This document shows positions 19,895-30,408 of a stretch of DNA of 64,000 nt, piece after piece. The number at the start of each line of letters is the position of its first letter. Position 1 is the stretch's first letter. Position numbers and translations under genes: made by a program. The notes under the pieces were generated by a model. That model saw only the letters and a list, made by a program, of their open reading frames with translations. It was not told the origin of the DNA and ran no database searches. The DNA comes from Clostridia bacterium (GTDB taxonomy: Bacteria > Bacillota > Clostridia > Oscillospirales > Acutalibacteraceae). The stretch lies in NCBI GenBank assembly GCA_017416485.1, contig JAFQCH010000016.1:248001-312000 (forward strand), in the 5' to 3' direction.

Positions 19895-20239
19895 ATGCCG
19901 ACAAATTCGAATCAGAATCAAGACAATTTTAAAAGAGGAACCGCAGAACTGCTTGTTTTGTATCTGTTGACAAAAGAAGATCTGTACGGGTATCAGATCT
20001 CGCAGGCTTTTGAAGAAAAAAGCCAAGGGGTTTACACCATTTTGGAAGGCTCGCTTTATCCTGTGCTTTACCGCCTGTGCGAAGCCGGGTATATCAGCGA
20101 CTACACCAAAAAGGTCGGTGTGCGCCGCACCCGCAAATATTACCACCTTGAAAAAGCGGGATGGGAATATTACGAAAAAATCCGTTCAGACTACGAAACA
20201 ATCGAACTGGCGATCAACCGTATTATGGACAAAGCCTGA
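19895..20239 (+). CDS. PadR-family transcriptional regulator
   Basis: A 114-residue winged-helix repressor of the PadR-s1 type. Residues 10-85 show the diagnostic order: KRGTAELLVLYLLTKEDLYGYQISQ, then EGSLYPVLYRLCEAGYI and a wing with RRTRKYYHLEKAG. The C-terminal helix (about 90-114) would dimerise. PadR proteins often regulate nearby membrane or HAAS/DUF1700 genes, which fits the three genes just upstream. No inverted repeat strong enough to call the operator was found. The ligand or signal is unknown. Confidence 0.9.
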   Translation: MPTNSNQNQDNFKRGTAELLVLYLLTKEDLYGYQISQAFEEKSQGVYTILEGSLYPVLYRLCEAGYISDYTKKVGVRRTRKYYHLEKAGWEYYEKIRSDYETIELAINRIMDKA

Positions 20240-20293
20240 ATTCTTGTGCGCAACACAAACTGTCAGGTTGTGTTCAGCTTGCAATTTTTTTTC

Positions 20294-20340
20294 AAAAAAC
20301 AGCCGCAAGGGATGCAAAAATCCTTTGCGGCTGTTTTTTG
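20294..20340. terminator. Strong bidirectional terminator
   Basis: A 19-bp stem with one G-T pair (20294-20312 with 20321-20339; core ACAGCCGCAA / TTGCGGCTGT) is flanked by A and T runs on either side. It separates the padR-type gene from the convergent gene that ends at 20341. Confidence 0.9.
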
Positions 20341-20775
20341 TTACAGAAATTCTCTCATCTGTCTGCCGAGGTCTTCTTCAATTTTGATTAAGCGTTTTGT
20401 GATATTTTTGGACTGTTCATCCGCCGCGGCATACTGGTTAAGGTATTTGCTCAAAGATTTTACACCCATGTCGCAGCCGTCCAGCATCAGGTCGGCAATG
20501 GTTTTGTCGGAATCCTTCATGGCAAGTTTCATGCCCGTTTTCAGGGTAGACATGGTTTGCGCAATGGGGTTTGGCTCTTTGCCGTCATCGTGGTAGGATT
20601 CAAGCAATGCCTGCACCTCGTGTTGCAGGTCTTCGTGCTTTTCTTTGCTTGTGTGCAGGTAGTTGCGCATTTTGTCGCTTTTTACATCGTCCAGCACATC
20701 TTCAATGGATGCAATGCCCATCTGAATCCCCGCATCGCACTCGCGAAGCAGTTTTATGGTATCTGGTTCAATCAT
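20341..20775 (-). CDS. Ferritin-fold-like helical protein (DUF2383-like)
   Basis: A 144-residue, all-helical, acidic protein with no signal peptide or membrane segment. Helices about 2-30, 32-60, 75-100 and 108-140 suggest a four-helix bundle like the DUF2383/DUF3231-type families; I could not confirm iron-ligand ExxH motifs, and only one HEDLQHE stretch (residues 47-53) resembles one. A good ribosome site (AAAAGGAG) precedes the start. It is a monocistronic gene between two strong regulatory gaps. The family call is tentative and no function is assigned. Confidence 0.6.
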   Translation of the reverse strand: MIEPDTIKLLRECDAGIQMGIASIEDVLDDVKSDKMRNYLHTSKEKHEDLQHEVQALLESYHDDGKEPNPIAQTMSTLKTGMKLAMKDSDKTIADLMLDGCDMGVKSLSKYLNQYAAADEQSKNITKRLIKIEEDLGRQMREFL

Positions 20776-20966
20776 TTCTTTTCACTCCTTTTGTTTTTTA
20801 GTTTATCCCGAAAAGTATTTTTCACTCAACGGCGGTAAAATGCAATAATCGCCAAAAAAGTAATAAATATTTAAAATTATTATATATAAACTCTTTTATT
20901 TTTTTAAATAATGTGGTATACTGTATCATTGGTATATTGTGAATTTCAACAGCAGGGAGGGACGGT

Positions 20967-22970
20967 ATGGAAAAGTTCAATCTTGTATCCGAATACAAAC
21001 CCACAGGCGATCAGCCGCAGGCGATTGCAGAACTTTGCGACGGCGTGCGCAAGGGCTATCAAGAACAGACCCTGCTCGGTGTAACCGGCTCGGGAAAAAC
21101 CTTCACCATGGCGAATGTGATTGCCGAACTCAACCGCCCCACGCTTGTGCTTGCGCACAACAAAACCCTTGCGGCCCAGCTTTGCAGTGAATTCCGCGAA
21201 TTCTTCCCCGAAAACGCGGTTGAATATTTTGTTTCTTATTACGACTACTATCAGCCCGAAGCCTACATCGCCACCACCGACACCTACATTGAAAAGGATT
21301 CCGCCATCAATGACGAAATCGACCGCCTGCGCCATTCCGCAACCTGTGCACTCTCCGAACGCCGGGATGTTATTATTGTGGCAAGTGTTTCTTGCATTTA
21401 TTCGTTGGGTGACCCGATTGACTACCGCGAAATGGTCATTTCCGTCCGACAGGGAATGGAACTGCAACGTGACGAGTTGCTCAAAAAACTCGTTGACATT
21501 CAGTATGAACGCAATGATGTCAATTTTATCCGCAATAAATTCCGTTGCCACGGTGATGTGGTGGAAATTTTTCCCGTTTACACCACCGAAAATGCACTGC
21601 GCATTGAGTTTTTCGGGGATGAAGTGGACCGCATTTCCGAAATCAATCCCCTGACGGGTGAAACCAAAAACGTGCTTTCTCATGTGGCGATTTATCCCGC
21701 ATCGCACTATGTTGTGTCGCAGGAAAAACTCGAAAAAGCCATTGAAGAAATCAAAGCCGAGGCCGCCGAACGCGCCGCATGGTTCACTTCGCAGGGTAAG
21801 CTCATTGAAGCACAGCGCATTCAGCAACGAACCGAATATGACATGGAAATGTTGCTTGAAACAGGCTTCTGCAAGGGCATTGAAAACTATTCGCGCATTA
21901 TGTCGGGCAGAGCCCCCGGTGAAGCCCCGTTCACGCTGCTTGACTATTTCCCCGAAGACTTCATTCTGTTTGTGGATGAAAGCCACGTTACCTTGCCGCA
22001 GGTGCGCGGCATGTACGGCGGCGACAAATCCCGTAAGGATTCGCTTGTTGAATTCGGCTTCCGTCTGCCCTCGGCATACGACAACCGTCCGCTGACCTTC
22101 GATGAATTTTATGACAAGGTCGGGCAGAAGATTTTTGTCAGTGCCACTCCCGGTGCTTACGAAAAAGACCTCTCCCTGCGCACGGCGGAACAACTCATTC
22201 GCCCCACGGGACTGCTTGACCCCGATATTTCCGTTCGGCCTACCGACGGGCAGATTGATGACCTGATTTCCGAAATCAACATCCGCATTGAACGCAAAGA
22301 GCGTGTGCTTGTGACCACGCTTACAAAAAAAATGGCGGAAGCCCTGACCGATTATCTGACCGATTACGGCATCCGCGTGCGCTATATGCACTATGATATC
22401 GACACCATTGAACGCATGGAGATTATCCGCGATCTGCGTCTGGGTGAATTTGATGTGCTGGTCGGTATCAACCTGCTTCGTGAAGGGTTGGACATCCCCG
22501 AGGTGTCGCTCGTTGCCATTTTAGATGCCGATAAGGAAGGTTTCCTGCGAAGCGAAACGAGCCTGATTCAGACCATCGGCAGGGCCGCAAGAAACGCATC
22601 GGGCGAGGTCATTATGTATGCCGACTCGGTTACTCCCAGTATGGAACGCGCCATCCGCGAAACCGTGCGCCGCCGCGAAAAGCAGGATGCTTACAACAAA
22701 CAGCACGGCATCACCCCCACCACCATCAACAAGGGCGTGCGTGAGGTGCTTGAAATCTCCACCCACAAAAACGACAAAAAGGACGACAGCAAGCTGTCTG
22801 CCAAAGAACGCGAAGCGCTCATTGAACGCCTTACCAAGGAAATGCGTTCTGCCGCAAAGCTGCTTGAATTTGAGCATGCGGCATACCTGCGTGACCGCAT
22901 CGAAAAACTGCGTAATGCGCACACCAAGTCTTTTTTACCAAAAAACAGCCGTAAAAACGGAGGAAAATAA
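20967..22970 (+). CDS. uvrB: Excinuclease ABC subunit B
   Basis: A 667-residue UvrB, full length. It receives damaged DNA from UvrA, verifies the lesion and recruits UvrC in nucleotide excision repair. Walker A is [10 protein letters not shown] (about residue 36); the beta-hairpin that inserts into DNA is [11 protein letters not shown] (about 91-101); the DESH box (LFVDESHV) and helicase motifs ([19 protein letters not shown]) are intact. The C-terminal UVR domain (about 618-655) that contacts UvrC is present. The start is an ATG preceded by GGGAGG. It is followed after two bases by uvrA. I see no CGAAC-N4-GTTCG SOS box upstream. Confidence 0.98.
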   Translation: MEKFNLVSEYKPTGDQPQAIAELCDGVRKGYQEQTLLGVTGSGKTFTMANVIAELNRPTLVLAHNKTLAAQLCSEFREFFPENAVEYFVSYYDYYQPEAYIATTDTYIEKDSAINDEIDRLRHSATCALSERRDVIIVASVSCIYSLGDPIDYREMVISVRQGMELQRDELLKKLVDIQYERNDVNFIRNKFRCHGDVVEIFPVYTTENALRIEFFGDEVDRISEINPLTGETKNVLSHVAIYPASHYVVSQEKLEKAIEEIKAEAAERAAWFTSQGKLIEAQRIQQRTEYDMEMLLETGFCKGIENYSRIMSGRAPGEAPFTLLDYFPEDFILFVDESHVTLPQVRGMYGGDKSRKDSLVEFGFRLPSAYDNRPLTFDEFYDKVGQKIFVSATPGAYEKDLSLRTAEQLIRPTGLLDPDISVRPTDGQIDDLISEINIRIERKERVLVTTLTKKMAEALTDYLTDYGIRVRYMHYDIDTIERMEIIRDLRLGEFDVLVGINLLREGLDIPEVSLVAILDADKEGFLRSETSLIQTIGRAARNASGEVIMYADSVTPSMERAIRETVRRREKQDAYNKQHGITPTTINKGVREVLEISTHKNDKKDDSKLSAKEREALIERLTKEMRSAAKLLEFEHAAYLRDRIEKLRNAHTKSFLPKNSRKNGGK

Positions 22971-22972
22971 AT

Positions 22973-25798
22973 TTGCAACAGAAATACCTCACCGTCAAAG
23001 GTGCAAGAGAACACAATCTGAAAAATGTGGATCTGCAGATTCCGCGCGATTCCCTCGTTGTGTTTACGGGACTGTCGGGCTCGGGCAAAACCACCCTTGC
23101 CTTTGACACCATCTATGCCGAGGGGCAGCGCCGCTATGTGGAATCGCTGTCTTCCTATGCCCGTCAGTTTTTAGGGCAGATGGACAAACCCGATGTTGAT
23201 TCCATCGAAGGTCTGTCGCCCGCCATATCCATTGACCAGAAAACAACCTCCAAAAACCCCCGTTCCACCGTCGGCACGGTAACGGAAATTTATGACTATA
23301 TGCGTCTGCTTTTTGCCCGTGTGGGTGTGGCACATTGCCCCGTCTGCGGCAGGGAAATCAAACAGCAGACCACCGACCAGATCGTAGACAAGATCATGCT
23401 TCTGCCCGAGGGCACCAAGTTTATGATTCTTGCCCCCGTTGTACGCGGCAAAAAAGGCGAGCACATCAAAATTTTTGAAGCCGCACGCCGTTCGGGCTAT
23501 GTGCGTGCCCGTGTGGACGGAAATATGTACGATCTGTCCGAAGAAATCAAGCTCAATAAAAACAACAAACACAATATTGAAATCATCGTTGACCGTCTGA
23601 TTGCCAAACCCGGTATCGCATCGCGTGTTGCCGATTCCGTGGAAGCCGCACAGCGACTTGCCGAAGGATTGGTGCTTTGCAGTGTCATCGACGGCGAAGA
23701 AACCTTGTTTTCGCAGAACTATTCCTGCCCCGACCACGGCTTCAGCATGGAAGAACTCGCACCGCGCATGTTCTCTTTCAACAATCCGTTCGGTGCATGT
23801 CCCAAGTGTACGGGGCTGGGATTTTTCCTTTCCGTTGACCCCGACCTTGTCATTCCCGACAAGTCGCTGTCCATCACCGACGGTGCCATCAAGGCAACGG
23901 GCTGGAGCAAAGCCGAAGGCAGCACCATTGCTTACATGTATTTCAAAGGCATTGCCGACAAATACGGTTTTACTCTTGACACCCCTGTGAAAGACATTCC
24001 CGCCGACGGCTTGCATGCCCTGCTTTACGGCACAAACGGAGAGAAGATGACTCTGCACCGTGAAATGGAATACGGCTCGGGCACCTATCAGACCGATTTT
24101 GAGGGTATCATCAACAACCTCGAACGCCGTTACCGCGAAACGGGCAGCGACTGGTCGCGTTGGGAAATCGAGCAGGTCATGCGCTCGTGTTCGTGCCCCG
24201 AATGCGGCGGTGCAAGACTGCGCAAGGAAAGTCTGTGTGTCACGGTAGGCGATGTCAACATCGACACCCTTTGCAAAATGAGCGTAACGGAAGAAGAACA
24301 GTTTTTTGAAAATCTGCACCTGTCCGAACGTGATGCGTTCATTGCAGACCGAATTGTCAAAGAAATTCGTGAACGGCTCACGTTTTTAAGCAGTGTCGGG
24401 CTGGATTACCTCACCCTCAACCGCAATGCGGGCACTCTCTCGGGCGGTGAAGCACAGCGAATCCGCCTTGCCACGCAAATCGGGTCATCCTTGACGGGTG
24501 TGCTGTATGTGCTGGATGAACCGAGCATCGGGCTTCATCAGCGCGATAATGAAAAACTGCTTGCCACCCTCAAACGCCTTCGCGATATCGGCAACACACT
24601 CATTGTGGTTGAACACGATGAAGACACCATGCTCAATGCCGACTTTGTGGTGGATATCGGCCCCGGTGCGGGTATTCACGGCGGCGAAATTGTGTGTGCA
24701 GGAAAACCCAAAGACATCATCGCCTGCAAGGATTCCATTACGGGGCAGTATCTTTCGGGCAAGAAAAAAGTTCCCGTGCCCGAAAAACGCAGACCCGGCA
24801 ACGGAAACAGCCTGGTTATCCGCGGCGCTGCCGAAAACAATCTGCAGAATGTGGATGTGGAGTTCCCCCTCGGCAAACTCATCTGCGTGACGGGTGTTTC
24901 GGGCTCGGGCAAATCCTCGCTCATCAACGAAATTCTTTATAAACGCCTTGCAAACGAACTCAACAATGCAAAAAAAATCCCCGGCCGTCATGCGGGTATG
25001 GAAGGAATTGAACATCTTGACAAGGTCATAGATATAGACCAGTCGCCCATCGGCAGAACCCCGCGTTCCAATCCCGCAACCTACACGGGTGTGTTCAATG
25101 ACATCCGCAAGCTGTTCAGCGAAACGCAGGATGCCAAAATCCGCGGCTATGCCCCGGGACGGTTCTCGTTCAATGTTTCGGGCGGAAGATGCGAAGCCTG
25201 TCAGGGTGACGGTATTGTTAAAATCGAAATGCACTTTTTGGCGGATGTGTATGTGCCCTGCGAAGTGTGCAAAGGTGCGCGTTACAACCGCGAAACACTC
25301 GATGTGAAATACAAAGGCAAGAGCATTGCAGATGTGCTGGATATGACGATTGAAGAAGGGCTTAAATTCTTTGAAAACCTGCCGCCCATCCGCCGTAAAC
25401 TGCAAACGCTGTATGATGTCGGTATCGGTTATGTCAAGATCGGCCAGCCTGCCACACAGCTTTCGGGCGGTGAGGCGCAAAGGGTCAAACTGTCTACCGA
25501 GTTGCAGAAACGAGCAACAGGTAAAACGATGTATATTCTGGATGAACCCACAACGGGGCTTCACACCGCAGACGTGCACAGGCTCATCACAGTTCTGCAA
25601 CGCCTTGCAGACGAAGGCAACACCGTGGTCGTCATTGAACACAATCTGGATGTTATCAAATGCGCAGACCACGTCATTGACCTCGGCCCCGAAGGAGGCA
25701 ACCGCGGCGGTCAGATCGTTGCAGTCGGCACCCCCGAAGAGGTTGCCCTTGTGCCCGCAAGCCATACGGGCAGATTCCTGAAAAAAATGCTTGAATGA
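22973..25798 (+). CDS. uvrA: Excinuclease ABC subunit A (TTG start)
   Basis: A 941-residue UvrA, the DNA damage sensor with two ABC ATPase modules. Walker A motifs are [13 protein letters not shown] (about 31) and [13 protein letters not shown] (about 643); both ABC signatures read LSGGEAQR; zinc Cys pairs are visible at CPVCG, CPKCTG, CPECGG and [15 protein letters not shown]. The start codon is TTG at 22973, chosen because GGAGG lies at 22959-22963 and no ATG is present before the conserved [14 protein letters not shown] start. Two bases after uvrB, so the two are made together. Catalytic motifs are complete. Confidence 0.98.
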   Translation: MQQKYLTVKGAREHNLKNVDLQIPRDSLVVFTGLSGSGKTTLAFDTIYAEGQRRYVESLSSYARQFLGQMDKPDVDSIEGLSPAISIDQKTTSKNPRSTVGTVTEIYDYMRLLFARVGVAHCPVCGREIKQQTTDQIVDKIMLLPEGTKFMILAPVVRGKKGEHIKIFEAARRSGYVRARVDGNMYDLSEEIKLNKNNKHNIEIIVDRLIAKPGIASRVADSVEAAQRLAEGLVLCSVIDGEETLFSQNYSCPDHGFSMEELAPRMFSFNNPFGACPKCTGLGFFLSVDPDLVIPDKSLSITDGAIKATGWSKAEGSTIAYMYFKGIADKYGFTLDTPVKDIPADGLHALLYGTNGEKMTLHREMEYGSGTYQTDFEGIINNLERRYRETGSDWSRWEIEQVMRSCSCPECGGARLRKESLCVTVGDVNIDTLCKMSVTEEEQFFENLHLSERDAFIADRIVKEIRERLTFLSSVGLDYLTLNRNAGTLSGGEAQRIRLATQIGSSLTGVLYVLDEPSIGLHQRDNEKLLATLKRLRDIGNTLIVVEHDEDTMLNADFVVDIGPGAGIHGGEIVCAGKPKDIIACKDSITGQYLSGKKKVPVPEKRRPGNGNSLVIRGAAENNLQNVDVEFPLGKLICVTGVSGSGKSSLINEILYKRLANELNNAKKIPGRHAGMEGIEHLDKVIDIDQSPIGRTPRSNPATYTGVFNDIRKLFSETQDAKIRGYAPGRFSFNVSGGRCEACQGDGIVKIEMHFLADVYVPCEVCKGARYNRETLDVKYKGKSIADVLDMTIEEGLKFFENLPPIRRKLQTLYDVGIGYVKIGQPATQLSGGEAQRVKLSTELQKRATGKTMYILDEPTTGLHTADVHRLITVLQRLADEGNTVVVIEHNLDVIKCADHVIDLGPEGGNRGGQIVAVGTPEEVALVPASHTGRFLKKMLE

Positions 25799-25807
25799 GG
25801 AAAAATC

Positions 25808-26788
25808 ATGGTTAAAAAAGTTTTGGTTGTGGTACTGGCGGTCATTACCGTTGTGCTGTGCGCCGATGTGATTTACATCGGTTCATTGCTGTTCAAACAG
25901 CAAGCCCAACAGCCCACCGTGCCGTATGATGCCGACAGTGCAATCAGCCTTTATAACCCTTACAACAATACACAAACTACAAATCCTGTTGAAAACAGCA
26001 CACTCGGCAGCCCCTATAACCCGCAGAGTATTATTCCCACCCTGCCGAGCGTGACCAACCCCACCGCAGTGCAACCCACGGGGGTGAATGGGGAACAACC
26101 CACGCAGGATATGAACGCAACGGAAATGCCGACCACATCGGCTGACCCCGCCACTTATTCCCTTGAACAGGTCATCACCGCTATGAACAATGCTATTACC
26201 TATGTCAAGAGTGCAAAAAACTTTACAGCTCTGAAAGAACAGACGGGCAATGCCGAGATTCTGGAACTGAGCATCGGCTGGCTTCGTGCTCCCGGTGAAG
26301 CAATCATTCAGGCGATTATTGACAGCATCAAGCCCCTGACCTACAAATTTGTCAACGGAACTGCAACCGACCCGCAAACCAAGGAAGTTGTTACTCCGTT
26401 TGATGTGATCCCGCCGTCGGGTACGGTTTTCAATATCAATCCCGCAGGTGTTACGGCATATGGTGCCAAAAAGAATGCAGACGGCAGTGTTACCTACACC
26501 GTGCGCATTCGTGAAGAAACCTGCGATCTTGAAGAACACCCGCCTTATCATTCCACCTGCATGGGATATCTCAAACTCGAACAATTTGACCTGCAAGGTG
26601 TGAAAATCGATTCCGGCACGGTCACCTACCACGAAGGACAAATCGATATCACCGTCGATGCACAGGGTATGCCGCTTGTGTTCCGCGAATATCTTCCCAT
26701 GACAGGGGTCGGCTCAGGTTCACTGGGCATTTCCGCCACCGCAAAGCTGACGGGCTATCTCACCGAAACCTGGACATTCACTTGGTAA
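25808..26788 (+). CDS. Exported or membrane-anchored protein of unknown function
   Basis: A 326-residue protein. An N-terminal hydrophobic segment (residues 4-29) with a basic start is an uncleaved anchor or signal peptide. A linker of low complexity rich in Thr, Pro and Asn follows (about 33-118), then a folded domain (about 120-326) with alternating beta strands, two Cys in ETCDLEEHPPYHSTC and a Gly/Ser-rich end. No family recognised. It begins 9 bp after uvrA and ends 15 bp before the first glycosyltransferase, with no terminator on either side, so it may be read with both. The linker suggests that the domain is held away from the membrane. Confidence 0.7.
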   Translation: MVKKVLVVVLAVITVVLCADVIYIGSLLFKQQAQQPTVPYDADSAISLYNPYNNTQTTNPVENSTLGSPYNPQSIIPTLPSVTNPTAVQPTGVNGEQPTQDMNATEMPTTSADPATYSLEQVITAMNNAITYVKSAKNFTALKEQTGNAEILELSIGWLRAPGEAIIQAIIDSIKPLTYKFVNGTATDPQTKEVVTPFDVIPPSGTVFNINPAGVTAYGAKKNADGSVTYTVRIREETCDLEEHPPYHSTCMGYLKLEQFDLQGVKIDSGTVTYHEGQIDITVDAQGMPLVFREYLPMTGVGSGSLGISATAKLTGYLTETWTFTW

Positions 26789-26803
26789 AAGAGAGGGAAC
26801 AAC

Positions 26804-28009
26804 ATGAAAATTCTTGTGGTTTGTCAGAATTATTTTCCCGAAAATTTCCTTATTAACGAAATTGCTCCCATGCTTGTAAACGCAGGGCACGATGTGAGCG
26901 TGCTGACAGGACTGCCGAATTATCCGCAGGGCAAGGTGCCGAAAGAATACCGCTTTCTGCGCCGCCGAAAAGAAGAAATCAACGGTGTAAAAGTGAAACG
27001 CTGTTTTGAAATCGGCAGAGGAAACGGTGCACTGACACTGATGCTCAACTACGCATCCTTTGCACTTTCGTCTTCCCTCAAAGCCTTGTTTATGCGTGAA
27101 AAGTTTGACCTTGTTTTGTCTTATCAGTTGTCGCCCATCACTATGGCTCTGCCCGCGGTGATTTACAAAAAACGCAAAAAAGTTCCCATGTTCCTTTATT
27201 GCCTTGACCTGTGGCCCGCTTCGGCACTCACGGTCGTCGGCGAAGGCAATCCGATTTACAAGGGTGCGGCGAAATTGTCGCAGTATCTTTATGCACAAGC
27301 GGACAAAATTGCCGTCACAAGCGAACCGTTTGTTGACTATCTGCACACCGTTTGCAAGGTGCCGACAGAAAAACTTGTTTACATCCCGCAACATGCAAAC
27401 GGCAGTTTGCTGGAATCTGACCTGACAAGTGAGGAAGAACAACAGAAAATCTTCATGTTTGCGGGCAATCTCGGCAAGGCACAATCGCTTGATACAGTCA
27501 TTGATGCCGCCGTGTTGCTTAAAGAGCGCACCGATTTTCAGATTCATCTTGTCGGTGACGGCTCCGAATTGCAGAACTTAAAGCAAAAAACCAAGGATGC
27601 GGCTCTGGAAGATAAAATCATCTTCCCCGGCAGATTCAAGCCCGAAGAAATGGGCGAACAATACAAAAAGGCAGATGTGCTTCTGCTGACCCTGGCAGGG
27701 GACAGTGCCGTGGGCGATACTCTGCCCGGAAAATTGCAGACCTACATGACCGTCGGCAAACCCATTCTTGCCGCCATCAACGGAGCCGCCGTCAATGTGC
27801 TCGCAGATGCAGATTGCGGCAAAAGCGTTCCCGCAGGCGACAGCGAAGGACTGGCAGATTTGATGAAAGAATATCTTGACAACCCCGCACAATTCTCCGC
27901 TTGCGGTGAAAACGCAAAAATATATTTCAGCGAAAACTTCACAAGCGAAGTGTTCATGAATCGTCTGACGAATGAACTGAAGGCACTGGTTGAAAAGGAG
28001 GAAAGCTGA
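26804..28009 (+). CDS. GT4 glycosyltransferase, WbuB-like
   Basis: A 401-residue GT-B fold glycosyltransferase. The N-terminal half has the WbuB-type pattern: VVCQNYFPENFL, then GLPNYPQGKVP and the DLWPASA motif near residue 136. The C-terminal donor-binding half has FAGNLGKAQSLDTVIDA and LTLAGDSAVGDTLPGKLQTYMT, where an acidic ExxxxxxE element would be expected but is altered. E. coli WbuB transfers L-FucNAc and is encoded with fnlABC; here the capE-capF-capG genes that make UDP-L-FucNAc are at the far end of the same locus. The L-FucNAc transferase role is therefore a reasonable inference, not proven. The next gene starts on its stop codon. Confidence 0.85.
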   Translation: MKILVVCQNYFPENFLINEIAPMLVNAGHDVSVLTGLPNYPQGKVPKEYRFLRRRKEEINGVKVKRCFEIGRGNGALTLMLNYASFALSSSLKALFMREKFDLVLSYQLSPITMALPAVIYKKRKKVPMFLYCLDLWPASALTVVGEGNPIYKGAAKLSQYLYAQADKIAVTSEPFVDYLHTVCKVPTEKLVYIPQHANGSLLESDLTSEEEQQKIFMFAGNLGKAQSLDTVIDAAVLLKERTDFQIHLVGDGSELQNLKQKTKDAALEDKIIFPGRFKPEEMGEQYKKADVLLLTLAGDSAVGDTLPGKLQTYMTVGKPILAAINGAAVNVLADADCGKSVPAGDSEGLADLMKEYLDNPAQFSACGENAKIYFSENFTSEVFMNRLTNELKALVEKEES

Positions 28010-29094
28010 TGCAGAACATATTGCTCGTTTCTCCTTATCCGCCCCCTTATGGCGGCATTGCCAACTGGACGAAAATGATCGTCGGATACATGAAAGACCC
28101 TGCTGTGGGTGTGAATTTGCATCTTGTTAACACCGCACCCAAGCGCAGAGCGACCGAGGGCAGAGGAATGCTTGAACGCATTGTCGAGGGCGGAACTTCC
28201 ATGTTCACCCACCGTGCCGCGGTTGCAAAAATCCTTAAAACGGAAAAAATCGACTGCATTCACCTTGTCACAAGCGGCTCACTTGCCGTTATGCGTGACC
28301 TGATGATCTTACAACTGGCCAAACAGAAAAAAATCCCCGTGGCTTACCACCTACACTTCGGCAGAATCCCCGAATTGTGCAAAGCGCAGAATTGGGAATG
28401 GAAACTGCTTGCAAAAGCCATGAAGCTTGCATCGTGTGTCATAAGCCTCGACAAAGCAACTGCCGAAACCATTAAAGCGGCATTGCCTGGGGTTCACAGC
28501 CTCCAACTGCCGAATCCGTTCAACATGGCAAAGGTGCAAGGGGTCAGCCGCGAAAAAACGCAGGCAAACACTGCCGTGTTTGTCGGCTGGGTCGTGCCCA
28601 CCAAAGGCATCGGGGAACTCGTCGGCGCATGGAAGAAACTGTGCAACGAATATCCTGACAAAAAACTGAAAATCATCGGTCCTTACAAGGACGAATACAT
28701 AGAATCCCTGCAATGCAAGGATGTGAAAAATCTCACTTTTGCAGGCGAAATGCCGCACGATGAGGTGCTGGAGGAAGTTGCAAAAAGCGGTCTTTTTGTG
28801 CTTCCGAGCTACACGGAAGGCTTTCCCAATGCCGTCGTGGAAGCCATGGCACTCGGCACAGCCGTTGCAGGCAGTGATGTCGGCGCAATCGCTGAAATGC
28901 TCTCGGATGACTGCGGTATCGTGTTTGACGCAAAGTCAGAGCAGGCGGTGTATGATGCACTGCAATTTGCTTTTGAAAATGAAGAAAAAATGACCCTTTT
29001 TGCACAAAATGCAAAGCAGAAAACGCAAGACCAATACGCACTTGAAAAAGTGGTTGAAAAATATAAGGAAATGTGGAGTGAAATAAGTTTATGA
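28009..29094 (+). CDS. GT4 glycosyltransferase
   Basis: A 361-residue cytoplasmic GT-B glycosyltransferase. The N-terminal Gly-rich loop is PYPPPYGGIANW, and the C-terminal Glycos_transf_1 domain (about 180-340) has VGWVVPTKGIGELVGAW and LPSYTEGFPNAVVEAMA, the EGFxxxxxE donor motif with both Glu residues present. It starts one base inside the previous stop and overlaps the dehydrogenase gene by 4 bases, so translation is coupled. It probably adds one sugar of the repeat unit on a lipid carrier. Donor and linkage cannot be read from sequence. Confidence 0.88.
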   Translation: MQNILLVSPYPPPYGGIANWTKMIVGYMKDPAVGVNLHLVNTAPKRRATEGRGMLERIVEGGTSMFTHRAAVAKILKTEKIDCIHLVTSGSLAVMRDLMILQLAKQKKIPVAYHLHFGRIPELCKAQNWEWKLLAKAMKLASCVISLDKATAETIKAALPGVHSLQLPNPFNMAKVQGVSREKTQANTAVFVGWVVPTKGIGELVGAWKKLCNEYPDKKLKIIGPYKDEYIESLQCKDVKNLTFAGEMPHDEVLEEVAKSGLFVLPSYTEGFPNAVVEAMALGTAVAGSDVGAIAEMLSDDCGIVFDAKSEQAVYDALQFAFENEEKMTLFAQNAKQKTQDQYALEKVVEKYKEMWSEISL

Positions 29095-30404
29095 ATCTTT
29101 ACGAAAAACTTTTAAAAAGAGAAGAAAAACTGTCTTTGGTGGGGCTCGGCTATGTCGGTATGCCCATCGCTGTTGCCTTTGCCGAACATGTGGATGTGGT
29201 CGGTTTTGACCTGAATGAAAAGAAAATCGAACTCTACAAGCAGGGCATTGACCCCACCCATGAAATCGGTGACGAAGGCATTGCCGCCTGCAAGGTCGAT
29301 TTTACCGCAGACGAAACCAAACTGCGCGAAGCTAAGTTCCACATCGTGGCTGTGCCCACCCCCGTGCGTGCCGACCATACCCCTGACCTGACCCCTGTTG
29401 AAGGTGCCAGCACCATCGTCGGCAGAAACCTTGTCAAGGGCAGTATCGTTGTTTACGAATCCACCGTTTATCCCGGTGTGACGGAAGAAATCTGCGTGCC
29501 CATCCTCGAAAAGGAATCGGGTCTTACATGCGGTGTGGATTTCAAGGTTGCTTATTCACCCGAACGCATCAACCCCGGCGACAAGGAGCACCGCCTTGAA
29601 AATATCGTGAAAATCGTGTCGGGTATGGACGAAGAAACCCTTGCCGTTGTTGCCGATGTGTATCGTCTTGTTGTCAAGGTCGGTGTGCATTGTGCACCGT
29701 CCATCAAGGTTGCAGAAGCCGCAAAGGTCATCGAAAACAGCCAGCGCGATATCAACATCGCTTTCATGAACGAACTGTCCGTTATTTTCAATAAAATGGG
29801 CATCGACACCAAGGCTGTTCTGGAAGCCGCAGGCACCAAGTGGAATTTCCTTAAATTCTTCCCCGGTCTTGTCGGCGGTCACTGCATCGGTGTAGACCCC
29901 TACTATCTGACCTACCGTGCCGAACAGCTCGGCTACCACAGCCAGGTTATTCTTGCCGGCAGACGCATCAATGACGATATGGGCAAATATGTTGCCGAAA
30001 ACACCGTCAAGTGCATTCTGAAAACGGGTGCCGCTGTCAAGGGCGCAAAGGTTGCCATTCTCGGCTTCACCTTCAAAGAAAACTGCCCCGATACAAGAAA
30101 TACCCGTGTGATCGACATTTACAACGAGCTACAGGAATACGGCATCACCCCCGTGATTGCGGACCCCGTTGCCGATGCGGATGAAGCCAAGCACGAATAC
30201 GGACTTGACTTTGTTGACATCAACTCCGTCAGCGGTTGCGATGCGGTCATTCTGGCTGTTGCTCACGAAGAATTCAAGTCTTTCACGCCCGATTCTCTTA
30301 AAAAACTATTCTCCGACAAGGACTGCAAGGTGCTTGTGGATGTCAAGGGACTTCTTGACAGAACTGCTTGCGAAGAAGCAGGCTATCAGTACTGGAGGCT
30401 GTAA
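29091..30404 (+). CDS. tviB: UDP-N-acetylhexosamine 6-dehydrogenase (TviB/WbpO-like)
   Basis: A 437-residue nucleotide-sugar dehydrogenase that oxidises C6 of a UDP-HexNAc to the uronic acid with 2 NAD+. The N-terminal Rossmann motif is LVGLGYVGMPIA (residue 16 on); the catalytic Cys is Cys265 in GGHCIGVDPYYL; FKENCPDTRNTRV near residue 325 is typical of the C-terminal domain. The TviB/WbpO branch is favoured over UDP-glucose dehydrogenase by the GGHCIGVDPYYL block and by the neighbouring epimerase of TviC type. Together they would give UDP-GlcNAcA and UDP-GalNAcA. Overlaps the upstream glycosyltransferase gene by 4 bases. Confidence 0.88.
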   Translation: MNLYEKLLKREEKLSLVGLGYVGMPIAVAFAEHVDVVGFDLNEKKIELYKQGIDPTHEIGDEGIAACKVDFTADETKLREAKFHIVAVPTPVRADHTPDLTPVEGASTIVGRNLVKGSIVVYESTVYPGVTEEICVPILEKESGLTCGVDFKVAYSPERINPGDKEHRLENIVKIVSGMDEETLAVVADVYRLVVKVGVHCAPSIKVAEAAKVIENSQRDINIAFMNELSVIFNKMGIDTKAVLEAAGTKWNFLKFFPGLVGGHCIGVDPYYLTYRAEQLGYHSQVILAGRRINDDMGKYVAENTVKCILKTGAAVKGAKVAILGFTFKENCPDTRNTRVIDIYNELQEYGITPVIADPVADADEAKHEYGLDFVDINSVSGCDAVILAVAHEEFKSFTPDSLKKLFSDKDCKVLVDVKGLLDRTACEEAGYQYWRL

Positions 30405-30408
30405 AAAA

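Noticed and set aside
20860..20966. SOS (LexA) box before uvrB
   Set aside because: No CGAAC-N4-GTTCG or close variant was found in the gap, although uvrBA is often SOS-controlled.
20946..22391. A 481-codon minus-strand frame opposite uvrB
   Set aside because: Antisense shadow; no ribosome site and no motif.
24485..25765. A 426-codon minus-strand frame opposite uvrA
   Set aside because: Antisense shadow of an intact UvrA C-terminal half.
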